A stretch of DNA of 64,000 nt from Bombus terrestris. Lineage: Eukaryota; Arthropoda; Insecta; Hymenoptera; Apidae. The notes under the pieces are model-generated. The model did no database searches, was not told the origin of the DNA, and was given only the letters and a program-made list of their open reading frames with translations. A program made the position numbers and the translations under genes. The stretch lies in assembly GCF_910591885.1 (NCBI RefSeq), contig NC_063274.1, positions 186,001 through 250,000 of the forward strand. Reading direction: 5' to 3'. Below, piece by piece: positions 37,071-50,190 of the stretch (position 1 is the stretch's first letter; each line of letters opens with the position of its first letter).

Positions 37071-38849
37071 CTTTGTTTGTTTTTATCACGCAAACAAAAT
37101 GGGGAAAGTAAAGAAAGTGGTTCTGCATTAATTATCAGACTCGCTTGAGATAAAATCTATGTAAAAACAAAAGATATTAAAACGAGATAGATTGATTTTT
37201 TTTAAAGGAAAACTGAAATCAGAAATTAGAAAAACTCGATTAATGTAATCAAAGATATTAAACGTATTATACGTGCAAATAGTATAATTTTGTACATTAA
37301 CAATTTGTACAACAGATCACGGAAGATTGAATGTAAAGTAGAAGGAGACATTATAGACAAAAAATATAAACTATATATAAAATTGGACAGAGTTACCCAG
37401 ATAGCATGAAATCTATATATGTATAAAAATTGTATGCTTCTTTCATTGAATAACGAACAATAAGAATAATCATTGTGACAAAGGAAAAAAAAAAAAGAGA
37501 AAGAGTACAAAAGAAACATTAATAATAGTATCAGTTGATCTATTTGAACGACGAAATTGCAATTGTGATGTATGCATAGGAAAGCAAAATACGAACACAG
37601 AGGCAATGTCAATGTAAAAATAAACAGTGACAACTTGTAGTTAACGAAAGTACTAAAATATCGAAGATACTAACCTGACAAATAAACACTAATGCATAAA
37701 CAGTTTCTTATTACTCATAATTTATTCATCTCTTCCACGAAACATACGTAGAAAATCCAATAATCCAAAAAATCTTGTGTCAATTGGTTACCGCGAATGG
37801 AACAAGGAAAGAAATTAATTTATAAACACTACCGTCTGACATATCGCGTTACAAGGTGCAACAATCGCTTGAAGCATGATTCAAGGTCATTTGTTGACTG
37901 TCTTCCGAAACTTTCCAATGTTATTATATTTACTTTGTTAAAATTCGTTTGAAAACAATGTTCAATTTACCTCCATGTTAATGAAATATCTAGAAACCAC
38001 TGACCAAAATATTGAAGAATTATATGGTATGATCTTGTACACACGTACCTACATACGTGGCGAATATAGTATATATTCAGTCTATCACGGTAGTGATAAA
38101 CTCTGTGACTGATGGATGATATACGCTGTTTCCAATTATTCAAACGTACAATTCTTCTTTTCTATACCAAATTGTTCGCGTTCTTCTTTGAATGGGACTA
38201 TTTTTTCATATATTTACTGTTAGATTTCTTGATAAAAGTTTATCAATGTTCTTAACGCGAGCACACACTACACACAACGACGTTTTTACGAAATAACGAA
38301 ACGTCAGTACGTCTGTGCATATGGTCACTCGAGGGCGCTTAATATCTTCTGTGTACGTATTACTGCTTATACGTACATAAACATATCCAAGTAGTTACGT
38401 ATTTGGTAGCAAATATTAAACGCGTATCAATAATTATAGTTCTATTTACCTTGAAGTTAATTGTAATAAGTTTTTCAAATAATTCTAACCAATTGTAAAT
38501 TTAGCAGACTGATTCTTTCCTATGCTCATTTTCCTCCCCCATCCTCACCCCTCCTCTTTTTCTGTCGTTTCTGTTTTCGGTTAAAAAGCGTATAGTTCGT
38601 TTTTCCCCACTGCAATTTGAACTATAGTAGGTTATGTTGTACTACGTATGTATGTATGTATGTATATATGTATATGTCATGTAGTATTGTGTACCGTAGT
38701 ACCGTATAAAAAGAGACAAAAAATGGCGATATAAAACAGTGCATTGTTTGTTTCGTTGATGGTTTATTGCAACGTTGGTATTAATTGTAATTGTACCTAA
38801 ATATTCAATATTCGGATACAATTGTTCTCAAACGTATAACAAAAAAAGG
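37071..38849. other. Divergent promoter interval between ClpX and the SRFBP1-like gene
   Basis: 1.8 kb between two divergent starts. No coding exon seen; the minus-strand frame at 37226-37633 is a low-complexity Phe/Leu/Ser product and is not called. A pyrimidine-rich block near 38530-38570 and an ATGGCGA motif near 38720 may belong to the right-hand promoter (inference). Confidence 0.5.
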
Positions 38850-40216
38850 ATGGAAATAAATAACGAGGTACGTCATTAACATGCTTTCAATACAGAATTG
38901 ATCTGTTAAAATTCGTAAGCAAACGATTGTTTTTAATTATTTTGCATCGTATAACGGTGTTTTACCATCTGTTATTAATTTTCTAGATTGTTCTATTAAG
39001 ACAATGCATTCGTCAGGCTCGTATCTGTGTAATAAATAAACTGATCAGAGAAGCGAAAAGGTTACGCAGTGGTAACGGTAGTGAAAAACAATTGGAAAAA
39101 AATAAGAATAAGGCGGATAAACTTTTAAGGGAAGTATTTGCGTTAAAAGGTATTAAAGACGATGAGATATCAAAATTCGGAATTACTAGGTTTAAATGCC
39201 TGCAAGACATATTACAAAACACACACACTGACGATGGAACTCGGGCTATGGCAAAAGTTGTTCGTTACAAGTCTTTAAGTTCGAAAATAATAGAATTTCA
39301 GGAAAAGTTTCCAGACTACAGCGAACATATTTCCTCGAGGAAACATAGGTATTCATCGAGAAGGAAAGGACATTGTGCTAAGGATGTCCCAAAGAAGCAT
39401 TCGAATCAATTACAATGTGATACAGACAACACTGTAGAAAAAGTGAACGAAGGGAACACAAAAATTGCAGGTGATGTTACATCTTCTGCCGGTGTACCTT
39501 GTGAAAAAAGAAGGAAGGTTAATGGAGAATGTAGAAGATTATCGGAAGGAAGGGAATTGAATACAGAATCTAAAGACGATGGAGGTAAGTCAGGGAGGAT
39601 ATTACAAATGCAAGATGTAGAGATAGACTCTAGGACTGACCAAAGTTCTAAGACTGTCACTAAAGTCATTAGCAACGAGGCCATTGTTAAACCATTCATG
39701 GAAGTTTTGCAAGAAACAGAAGAACAAAGTGGCAAATACAAGGAAACTAAAAATCAACAGTGTTGTAACGAAACAGCGGAGTCATTAAAAAACACAGACA
39801 ATTTTTTTTTACATAGAAATAAGGTAACTTTGGATTCAAGCGATACTCTGTTTTCTAAAGAGATAAATACCAGCGGTCATCATCATATTAGTCGTGATAT
39901 ATTTAAGTTGCGTGAAATTAAAGAGAAAAAGCATAAACTGTATAACGAAAAAACATACAAAGAGAGAAATGAGGGTAGAGGACGAAAAATGAATTGTGCA
40001 AACATTTTTCATGATCAAAGTGGCGTGAGAGAGAGAAGCGATACACATTGGAAGCGAAATAAGAAAGACGTGCAAGTTAAAGAAGAGGAGAAAATTAATA
40101 AAGTAATTTGTCCAGTATATGAAAATCTACATCCTTCCTGGGTCGCAAAGAAGAAGCAACAAGATATTATGAAACAGGGGTTTCAAGGGAAAAAGATTAA
40201 ATTTGATGAAAACTAA
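38850..40216 (+). CDS. SRFBP1: SRF-binding protein 1 / BUD22-like protein, complete
   Basis: Nuclear or nucleolar basic protein. The yeast relative BUD22 acts in small-subunit rRNA processing, and the vertebrate one (p49/STRAP) binds SRF (family knowledge). Two exons, 38850-38867 and 38987-40216, give 415 residues. The first codes only six residues (MEINNE) and is needed to complete the conserved N-terminus, which continues as IVLLRQCIRQARICVINKLI and then KADKLLREVFALKGIK; this is the characteristic BUD22 coiled-coil start. The middle is long, charged and probably disordered (many Lys/Glu/Asn). The C-terminus HPSWVAKKKQQ then FQGKKIKFDEN matches the family tail. The first-exon choice is supported by its splice signal and by homology. 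A likely AATAAA lies at 40290-40295. Confidence 0.9.
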
Positions 40217-41753
40217 ATAACAACTTTCGACATCTCTATTAAATACATTTGTTGTATAATTTTTGAAATGAAGGAACAATGTTAATTTTAATAAACGATG
40301 ACCGATATATTGAGAAGGAAAGCTGTAATTGAACATTTTAAAGTGAAATTGACATCAATTACAAACACAACGAATGCAGCTAAAAATGATTGTTAAGTCA
40401 TTAATAACTGAAAGATTTTACTCTTGTTTTTATTCAATTAATCTAATTTCAATAATCAGTATAGAAAATGGATATCGGTATACACATGGATCATAATATG
40501 TTTGAAAGTGTGTATTTTAATTTCAGATATACATAATGTGCTTAAATTCCTCCCCCTCCTCCACGCCTCTCCCCCCCCCCCTCTCAAGCTAATATTGCTC
40601 CTTTCCCAAGCAAATATTGTTCCTTTCTTTTCTTGATACTTTGTTCATTCGTTGCGCCAACATACTGTACGTCGTAGTACCGTATGCCGTACTATATACC
40701 AATCACAGAAACACGAGAGAATCGTATCGATATATATATATTATCTATATACGAGTCTATTTTTAAACAGCCTGACCTTATCGAAATAGAAATATTCAAG
40801 TTTGAAAATTTGATCTCCTAATCGCTACAGTAAGCCGCTGCAAAAATGACTTTTCGATTAAGTAGAGAAAAACGGTTGTTAAAAAAAATGTTAAAAGGCT
40901 AATATGTTGCGTGAAATGACTAGAAGAACGTTTCTTTAAAGAAAACTTTAGCCCGCACCTCATTGCTCTCGAAAAAAAGCAAAAATAAAAATGAAATATG
41001 TAATACCGGTAATTTCGGCGTTCGAAATAGCATATATGTAATTGTAACGTGAAGTTGCAGTTATGTCGTCGATTTCTGAATTGTTTGTTAGTGTGCGCGC
41101 GTAGAAAATACAAACTGCTAAAGAATTTCTTCCTAGAGGGAGGAAAATGTCAGACATACGGGAAGAATATGATTTTCGCGTCTCAGCGTGTTTGACTCTT
41201 GAAAGATATTCGCGCTATAAATACCTTAATGAGCACGCGTGCAAGACAATCGAATTTAACATCAATTTAATACTAATTATTTTTTCATCTTTTTTCAGGT
41301 TCTAATACATTCAATGCAATATTTCTGCACTGTAGTCGTACCTGCGCGTTTCTATCGCTTCTTTTTGCTACAGTTATTCAGAAAAATATATTTAAAACGC
41401 ATTATTTTGTCCAAGTAGCGTAGTTCTTACACTATCGTAAAACTTTTTCATCTGACTGGTTTTCTTTCTATCATTTTGAATATCTATTTAAGTTATATTA
41501 TTTAAGGTTCAACACTTCATACAGTTTGTTTCAATATACTTATGTAGCTCTCGATATTTTTATATTCAGCTGTTTGACTTGATGATGGCGAAAAGTTGAA
41601 TTTTTGTAAATTAATTTTAATATGGAAACGTTAGGATATTTAGAAACGTAACGTGCCGGATCGCGCGTACGAGGAATGGTACACAGACTGAGTGGGAAGT
41701 CGTATGACAGAGGTGCATAGAGTATAGAGGGTTTCAGTATTATTTATCCAGTA
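40217..41753. other. Convergent spacer between SRFBP1-like and EFL1 fragment
   Basis: Contains a C-rich block (about 40545-40590, including a run of about 12 C) and AT-rich sequence. Minus-strand frames near 40800-41150 show no recognisable motif. Confidence 0.5.
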
Positions 41754-42440
41754 TTATTTATTCTTGGATAGAGTGCGTTGTTTTTCCGCGTGCATAACCA
41801 GTTGAGAATCCACAGGTAAGCCTTTACGTCGACGGACTGCATCTATATATTTTTTAGCTCTGTTCTCGCTATCTGCTTTGTCACCAAAGTGTAGGTACTC
41901 CTCGTCCGTGGAAGGCGTCCAATAAGGGTCTTGCTCGATAACCTATTATTAAAAAAAAAAAAAAAAAAAAACCTATTATATCAAAATTGCAATGTAAAGC
42001 ACCGAAATAATTTTATTTCTTAACGAGATACATGTATGTACACATGTCATTTTACGTTATAGATTGCTATTTAACGCGATGAGCAACGTGTATGGTGTTA
42101 AGCAAGCGAAACTATGCTGCTGCAATTCGGACGCTGTACTTTAAGTATTACAAAATTTGTCCACTAAATAACATGTTAATTAATTACACTAAATTAATTA
42201 ATTACAATAGATCCCAAGATTTCTATCAAATGGCAAAACAACAGCAACACGAAGTAATCGAATAAAACTTTAAATTATTTGCATTTATTTATCAGCATAT
42301 TGTTTGTGAATTAGCTAGAAGAACGATATAAACAAACAAACAAATGAATGCGTGTTTACGAGAGGAAAGAGAGGATCACTTTGATTTGTTGGGATAATTA
42401 ATAATTGATTAACCATGATATAACTCTATAACCTATCAGA

Positions 42441-42495
<55 letters not shown>

Positions 42496-42820
42496 TGTGT
42501 GTGTGTGTAACCGATCGAATGGATTTCCATCGTCAGTAATGATTGAACGATGCGAATGGAATAACGCGACGAAGAAACACGGGAAAACATCGAGATATTG
42601 TCTGCGTGTTCTCTTTATATGGAAAAACTTGCCTCCCAATGACTGAAAACCAGTTGAGGACTAGCCAGCCCGGATGTCTGTGTTCGCAGTTCTCTGGCAA
42701 GTTGAAAGCTCTCTGGCACAGGTAAAGTCGCAAGTACGCGAAACTGTCCACCGAATCCGAGAGCACTTTCCGCGGCAACTACACGGCCTTGTCTCTTTCC
42801 AAATGCCGCGTACAGTTTTC
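41754..42820 (-). CDS. EFL1: Elongation factor-like GTPase 1, last two coding exons only
   Basis: EFL1 (yeast Ria1) is an EF-2-like GTPase that, with SBDS, releases eIF6 from pre-60S subunits (family knowledge). Exons 42820-42633 and 41942-41754 give 62 and 62 residues plus stop. The first corresponds to the C-terminal EF-G domain IV/V-like end (TLPVPESFQLARELR, then QTSGLASPQLVFSHWE). The second carries the family tail (DPYWTPSTDEEYLHFGDKAD, then MHAEKQRTLSKNK-stop). The intron between them has a GC donor (42632-42631) and a poly(T) acceptor. Reading frames are intact and the residues look conserved. The preceding roughly 900 residues were not found on the minus strand up to 64000. This is therefore either a gene with a very long intron extending beyond the window and spanning argos, or a detached 3' fragment. 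Confidence 0.82.
41951..41971. repeat. Poly(A) run; poly(T) before an EFL1 acceptor on the minus strand
   Basis: A 21-nt homopolymer serves as the pyrimidine tract for the EFL1 exon that starts at 41942. Confidence 0.9.
42443..42508. repeat. (GT)n with a (GC/GT) centre
   Basis: Dinucleotide array inside the EFL1 intron. Confidence 0.95.
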
Positions 42821-43991
42821 CTGAAACAAAATTAAACCTATTAAGAGCTACGCATGTATTATAGAATTCATTCGCAGGGAATAATTTAGTTCGGTAGTTT
42901 GTGGCGAGAGAAAATGTTCTGGGTATACGGGTTTGATAGGCGTGAAAAATGTTTAGATCGATGGTAATCGAAAAGTATTACCACCGAGAAACTCGATGGT
43001 CGTTCGTTTAAAATTTGATTTCCGATTTTTCTGCCAGATTATTTCGATTTATGGAAGAAAAATGGAATTGTGATAACGGTGTTATTTATTGAAAGGATCT
43101 TCTTTCTGCTTTTATGGGAATAAAAACGGTTGATAAGGAAAGGAAATTGATAAATGAGAAAGATGGTTACGTCGAAAGATGGATACCGTTCCATCGCTAG
43201 AATCGTGTGATTTCTTTTTCTGTTGCTCGATCGACATTCTTCCCTAGGACGGTGAAGACGTAGTTGCACTGCATTAGAAGTCGCAGCAAGGAGGATAGTT
43301 TCCGGTCGTAGGTTGCGGCACCTGCACTCGCCTGCCCTCTTCCATCCTTCTTTCATCGCCGGTACATGCAAGAATCTGGCGTATCTCCCCTTTTTTTACC
43401 TACTCGTAACGTTACGATCTCACCGTATACACATGCATGGACACCAATGCGCTGCGCTCTCGCTCTCTGTTTCTGTCTCTCACACTACCATGCCGCAATC
43501 TCACTGTTGAGAGTTGAGAGTTTCACCTCTAACCAACTATACGTCCAACTCTACTATTCCCCTCTGCGACTTTTATCTCGATGCTCTACTCTTTCAGTCC
43601 CACCTTGCTCTCAAACTCCTCGCCGAATCGTAACCGAGTCTCGTTCCCCTCTTCGATAGCAAGAATTCATTCATGCCACATACAGTGGTTCTCCGAACGA
43701 AGAGAGCGAACTTGTTGAAACGTTACGATGAATATCGTTCCTCGTTAAATATGAAATGCACACGAAATAAAACGTTGTGTTTAAAATCTAACGTGTACCG
43801 TCTAAGCTTTAAAAGATTGTACATAAAATCATAGCGATCGAACAAACTACATAAAGACTATAGAGCAAAACATTGAGATTTGGCTTTTAGTAGATACGAG
43901 ATTATCACGTAGCGTGCAATTTATTTGCTGTAATGTAAAAGTTAGGGGAATAAGATAAAAATAAAGTAGACATGAGACGAGACGAGACACG

Positions 43992-44030
43992 ATCAAATCG
44001 GATCGGATCGGATCGGATTGGATCGAAGCG
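43992..44030. repeat. (GATCG)n short tandem array
   Basis: Four to six imperfect copies of GATCG with GC-rich degenerate flanks. Confidence 0.85.
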
Positions 44031-45176
44031 GAGCGGGGTGAATTGGATCTCATTTCGATCTGTTTTCACAAATAAGAGAGGAGAGTAAGACTAACGCAAA
44101 TGCAGGTGGATGGAGAAAGAAGAAGAAGAAGAAGGAGAAGGAGAAGAATAAAGAGCAGTAGAAGAAAAGAAAAAAGGTACGAGTGAATGGATTGCGGCGT
44201 CGATCAATGAAACAGCGATTCTCAAACTCACGATCAGAACTTTGAAAAATCTGTTACGATTTAGCATATCATCTATTGTTTTCGAGTAATATAGCGTCAG
44301 ATCATTAACGTAACTGCGGGCTTTTAATTACGAGACAAGAAGATATAAAAGTCGAAGATCGACGTTTTAGTAGGGTAGAAATATTAGGTGTACGATATCG
44401 TGATTCTTCGAATGAAAAAATCCACGAGTTTGTTTGAACGTAAAGAAAGAAATATCCAGCTGACGGAAAATTCAAGTGTACACCAAGGATACGCAATCCG
44501 TTCTATAAACATAGATACGTATTAGCTGTCTCTTTCTTATCGCGCTAGGAGAAATTTGGTTGGCGAGCGTAGATATTTTCGCGTGGCAAACCGCGTAACG
44601 AAATATTTAGGAAAAGGAGAGATACTTGATGGGCGCAGGTGCAGAGTATCGAAAGGAGGATGGTTCGGGCTAAAACAGCGAAGAAAGGGGAGAAAGAACG
44701 GTCGAAATATAGCGGCGAAGTCAAAGTAGGTAGAAAGCTTTCGCCATTTAACAGGCGAGTTCGAGTATTTGAATATTATCATTTTTAGAATATTATTGTA
44801 CGCGTGGATATGATCGCGTGGATCGCGTGGATCGCGCCAACCACCGCCTACAGATTATACGTGTGTAAAAGTACCTACTTGCTAGGTAGGTAGGTAAGCT
44901 GCACCGATTATCTGTTTCGCGTCACTTCTTCCCTTCAATATTTCCACGTACAACATGGACTACTTTCTTTTTATTTTCACGTTTACGTCGTGTTCGAAAT
45001 TTCGGTTTTCCAAGAATTACCTAATTTTATCGGGTTACTTGCATTTCCGAAACTTTCCAAACGGCTCCAGGATACAATATACTTTTACTTATTTGATAAT
45101 CGATTATAGCTTATTTCGATTGGCTAAGTAGAGCCAAATCATTTAAATTTCACCAATTTTCCACAGCTAGATAATC

Positions 45177-45223
45177 TTTCTCTCTCTCTCTCTCTCTCTT
45201 TTTTTTTTTTTTTTTTTTTTTTT
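45177..45223. repeat. (CT)n followed by poly(T)
   Basis: Pure pyrimidine tract of 47 nt. Confidence 0.9.
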
Positions 45224-45812
45224 AAGAAAAATCTGTCGTTTCTAGATACTTGGAAATATGAGAAATAAGGGAAAGTTGACAGTTTTTCACCTATTTACAT
45301 ATTCACGTAGATGTGCATTGAGACATTGATGTACATTGAGAATTCTTCTCGTACGAATCGAAGATACGTCGCGTAAGATGAGTGGCAAATGTATAGACAT
45401 CGAAAGCTACTTTTCTTCTTTGATATTCACCTAGTTGACGGCCAAACATCAACGTCGAATCGAACAATGGACGAAAAATCGGAAGGAAAATACGATTAAA
45501 ATATAAACGTGTAACGGAATAGATGATAGGTAGATATCGGTAAAAGAAAGTAATAAGATAAAAAGGGGAGAAATAACGATCGATGGCTAAAAATAACAAT
45601 CGATATGTAGATTTCAAAAAAGAAAGAGAAAATAAAAAAAAAAAAACAATCAAAGATAAAGAGGCGAAAAGGATAAAAACGAGGAGCATAAATTCGGACA
45701 GAATGAAGGAAATGTAAAATAAAAATATAATATAAGAGGAAAGGAAACTAGAGGGCAAAATGGAGAATGTCTAATTGTAAGTAAGGATACAAGGAAAGAA
45801 GGGAGGCGGTGA

Positions 45813-46070
45813 AATGGAGCGAAGTGGAGCAAAGTGGAGCGAAGTGGAGTGGAGTGGAGCGGAGTGGAGTGGAGTGGAATGGAGTAGATTGGACTAGAGG
45901 GAAGCAATGTGGTGGAGGAACGAAAAGAGGGGAATAGAGTGGATTGGAGTAGTTTGGAGTAGAGTGGAGTGAAGTGAAGTGGAGTGGAGTGGAGTGGAGT
46001 GGAGTGGCGCGGAGAAGAGTAGAATGGAGTGGGGTAGAGTGGAGTGGAATGGAATGGAATGGAGTGGAAA
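45813..46070. repeat. (GGAGT)n satellite-like array
   Basis: About 250 nt of degenerate pentamers (GGAGT, GGAAT, GAAGT, GGAGC), almost pure purine/T with strong strand asymmetry. Confidence 0.93.
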
Positions 46071-46224
46071 AAGAAGAGCAGAGAAGGGGGACTCATTCAT
46101 GTTTTGCCTCTAGCTGTTACAAGTCCAGTCGAACGAATAGTATACGCTTGTGCAGCGCGAATGTTGCGAGCCGTTTAACCTCGGACTAAATCGAATCGCA
46201 TTGCAAAACGTAAATCACGTCAAC

Positions 46225-46385
46225 AACGCAAGCCGTAAGACGCAAGAGGCAAGACGTAGGACGCAATACGTAGGACGCAAGACGTAGGACGCAAGACGTA
46301 GGACGCAAGACGTAGGATGCAAGACGTAGGACGCAAGACGTAGGACGCAAGATGCAAAACGTAGGACGCAGAACGTAGGACGTAT
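46225..46385. repeat. 14-bp minisatellite, unit GACGTAGGACGCAA
   Basis: About 8 to 10 copies with 7-bp half-unit variants (ACGTAGG and ACGCAAG alternate). Confidence 0.93.
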
Positions 46386-47292
46386 GATAAAGAAGATAGA
46401 ACGTGGAGAATGCAAGGACACGAAAAATACAGTGCGAGATAGAGCGTGTGTAGCGATCGAGTAGAACGTAATTGTTTCGGAGAGCGTGCAACGTCAGCCA
46501 CGTTGCTGTTCACTGCCGGTGAATGTGTTTTCTCATTGAGTGCGATAACACCGAGAACCGGAAAATTCAGTTTCACGTTCGAAAGAACGAGTTAGATTCG
46601 AAGCTCTGTTCGGATTCGTTGGATGCAACCTTTGCAAAGTGTTTCGACTTTTGTAAAGTGATGTTTAGTTTTTGATCGTTACAAGAGCGAACGTATCGAA
46701 CGATTTCGTTCTTCTATGGATTTTACTGTTACGTTATGTATCCAGCATCGATAAACATCGAAGTCGACAAGTATACATTTTGACTAATTTGTGCGATCAA
46801 GTTGAAAGCTGTAAGAAACAAGCTGAAAGCTCTAGAAAGAATCAACGATATCCGAGTATCTTTTAACTTTGAAAGCATTATTAAATTCTATTATTCGATA
46901 TTCGGTATATAGAGCCATCGTTAGGTTTATCGGAACGGCATAAGAAAGGACGAGAGTCGACTAGTCGTTCGATAGACGGTAGATGGTGGTCGAATGGATA
47001 GTACCGTATGCATAGATGGACGATGGAGAAGGAATAATACTTGCGACGAACAGTAGTGCTGCTACTAATATAGCTGCTAGTGATATATGAACACGCGTAT
47101 ATTAATTTACACGTATATGCTGTTCCTCATGCCCGAATGTATTGCCGTCGTTAATGCCGTCGTTATCTTGATTTCTAATTTTCGATTCTATTCGATAATC
47201 GGCAACTGCATTGTTTACATCGTGGTCTGGATATTTGTTGGATGATCGGTGATCGTCGCGAGAGGCAGGAAGGATCGCGCGCGCGCGAAAGG

Positions 47293-48729
47293 ATGGCCGA
47301 TTTGATCTGTTTCTTGCTAGCAATGTTCGGGCAATTGCTCGTTCGCGAGAGCAAGGGTAGTCTCCTTGGCGTAGAGCTCGATGAAACCGGTGAAAAATTT
47401 CTCAACGAGTATTTGTCTCTCGACGATGGCAAGCATCTCGCCGAGTTACAGGAGTTTGAAGATACAGCGATCGAGCTCGATTTGATCGATCAGAAAAAGA
47501 AACATCGACCGATGTCGCATCAGCCGCCCAGGGTGCTCTACCAAATCGGGGTAAGTTGTGGTCGTAAATTGTCGCATCACGACGTTATACGTATCGAGAG
47601 ATAGATGTTGCATCGATTCCAATCGATTCTCCTTATCGTTCCTTTTATCGTTCGCTCGTCTGTTACGAATTATTACATCGTCGCCGCGTAACCGTCGTCG
47701 ACGTCTTTGTCCGTTTCATTCGTCGGACAATGTTATCCTTAATAAGCTGCGCGATCGCTTGACCAATTGTTTTCAAATCAGTAGCAACACGATAATTATC
47801 ACGATACGTGCAACACATCTATGGCATCCGTAACACAGAAACGTTTGTAACACAGAACCTGTGTAAACGTTTACGCACGATAACGAGAAATATTTGTCAT
47901 CCAATCCAGTTTCATCGCTGATACCGAGATATCGAAATATTTTATTATACATAGTTTTATTATAAATATTCTATTTCCGTTTATATCCGTTGCTCAACGT
48001 TGATGGATTAATTGTTTTTGAAAGATGAAAATACAAACGCAAAGGTACGCCAGCTCGAGATTTTAGCATTTAAAGTAATCTTATTTACTCTGTACTGGTT
48101 CTTCCAGTATTCCTATTCTAGCCTATTTTTAGACATTTCTATAGCTGGTTAAGCGAATAGCGAAAGAAACGAACAACCATATATAAAATTTCATAGAAGT
48201 AATGCAAGGCGATAGGCAAGGATGTTGTAAGCGGCATCTTCCGATTGATCGCTTCGTGTACTTTTTGCGTCATTTGCTGTAACGTGTGTTGATACATAAC
48301 CAAACGCATATATCCGTCGGTATACGCGTATATATGGAAGCGCGCGAGCACAAGCATACGCACACGCGTGCCAGCCGCGTGGGACTACAACTATAGCTCG
48401 AGAACCAGGTGTCATTTTCACTGCGGCTATGAGAGAAGCGAGAGACGCGTGAGAATTTCCGGATGGAACGCACAGCCTTTCCGGTCTCCCTATTATCCCA
48501 TTTTAGTTTGCAGCCACCGAAGGTTTTAATACGTACGATCTTCTGGGAACGTTGAGACGAAGAGGCAAGGTGGGGAGGGGGTGGGAGGGGGTGGGGGGTG
48601 ACAGAAGGAAGAGAAGGGAATATGGGAAAACGGAAGGGACTCGCAATTCACAATCGGTAACGAGAAGGTACGAGGAGTGGGAAAAGTGAAGGATCATTTT
48701 AAAGGAGACTTGCTCTTGGATTATTATTA

Positions 48730-48819
<90 letters not shown>

Positions 48820-50144
48820 GTACCAACGATCGATCGATCGATCTCGTATCTAGCATCGTTATCGTAAAAATTCAAAATAGAAAGATAGAAACATTTCTCC
48901 AACTGTTCGATTGCCGTTGTTCTTGTTATTATCGTCGAAGCAAAAAGAAATGAGAATTCAAAATTTAATCATCGTGTTTCGCTATCCTCGATCTTATATT
49001 TAAATGCGACGATACTTTCAAGCATATAGGCTAGAGAGGAAGAGAGCGAACGGGAGGGGGAGAGGTCGGAGGACGGTAGGGAGAGAGAGAGAGAGTGAAT
49101 GAGGGGGGGGGGGCAGAGGAGAAGGAAGGGGGGCAGAAAGCAGAAGCGCAGACTGGCAAAGGTCTAACAATAAGAAAGGGTATTTGAGAAGAAGTTTAAC
49201 TTAGGTGCTCGAGCAGCACGTAGATTGCAAACGACGAGTCGACAGGACGTACGTGATTGCCTCATTCAGCGGATTGACCGACGCAGTTTGAATAGCGTAG
49301 TTAGACCAGATGTCTATTCTTCGACAGAGAGGGGAGACACATACCTCTTGACCATGTTACACAGAACTTCCTTTGCTCGATCGTTTTCTCTCTTTCGCGC
49401 ACGTGCTCGTATATTCCTCTCTTACTCGACGCAATCCCCTCTATTTTCTTCGATTCACTTTTGATTCCAGTTAAAACAACCGCCGAATCGTGTAATTAGC
49501 TCGAAACGATTTACCAATATTTCGATTAACACAAGTACGTGCTACGTAACGATACAATAGAAAGATACATTCGTTACTCGATGAATTTCGATAGTTTCGA
49601 TGCACGTATGTATGTTCAAGTACCTATATAGATGAGAAATTAAACTTTAAAAGGCATTTTTTTAAAAAGTTTGCAGAATATCTATTTGTATAAATGTCTA
49701 TGACAAAGAAGGGAAGCAATTTTAAACTGAATCTCGAGGTCAACTTAACCACCTTAAAGCTAAACGAAAGATTTCTAAGCTTTTGAAATGGCAAAGATTT
49801 AAACGCGATACGATTAATTAAATACGATTGATCCATCAAATCGTGGAGCGAACGATTTAACCCGATACCAAATAGATAAATTGGTAAATAGATGGAACGA
49901 TTTCTTGATCGTAACACAGGTATCTCTCGATATACGATTAAGCAGCGTTTAATCTTAATTGACCAATCGATCGTCTACCGACGAATAAAACGAACAGGGA
50001 GAAACGTTAAATTATAATTATCGGGCAAAGTACGGGGAATGGTATTTCCGATTCTTTATCCCTATACAGTGTAGGATATACGGTATACGGTATACGATAC
50101 AGGGTACAGGGTACAGGGTACAGGGTACAGGGTACAGGGTACAG

Positions 50145-50190
<46 letters not shown>

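Larger units (their letters stand above)
42821..47292. other. Long non-coding interval upstream of argos
   Basis: No supported coding exon on either strand in 4.5 kb. It holds several tandem arrays, listed separately, and marks the change from AT-rich to CpG-richer sequence. The minus-strand frames here are Ser/Tyr/Leu-rich repeat translations without family motifs. The argos promoter probably lies in its right third. Confidence 0.55.

Noticed and set aside
37226..37633. 135-residue minus-strand frame upstream of ClpX
   Set aside because: Low-complexity Phe/Leu/Ser composition in AT-rich DNA, with no conserved motif and no splice partner.
43670..43700. TACAGTGGTTCTC, resembling a transposon terminal repeat
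   Set aside because: No matching inverted copy, target-site duplication or transposase remnant was found.
45650..46576. Several overlapping minus-strand frames rich in Ser/Thr/Pro/Leu
   Set aside because: They are products of the GGAGT and 14-bp tandem arrays read in different frames.
47558..47833. Plus-strand frame following argos exon 1
   Set aside because: Lies in intron 1 after a strong donor. The exon at 50785 joins in phase with conserved sequence, so read-through is not needed.
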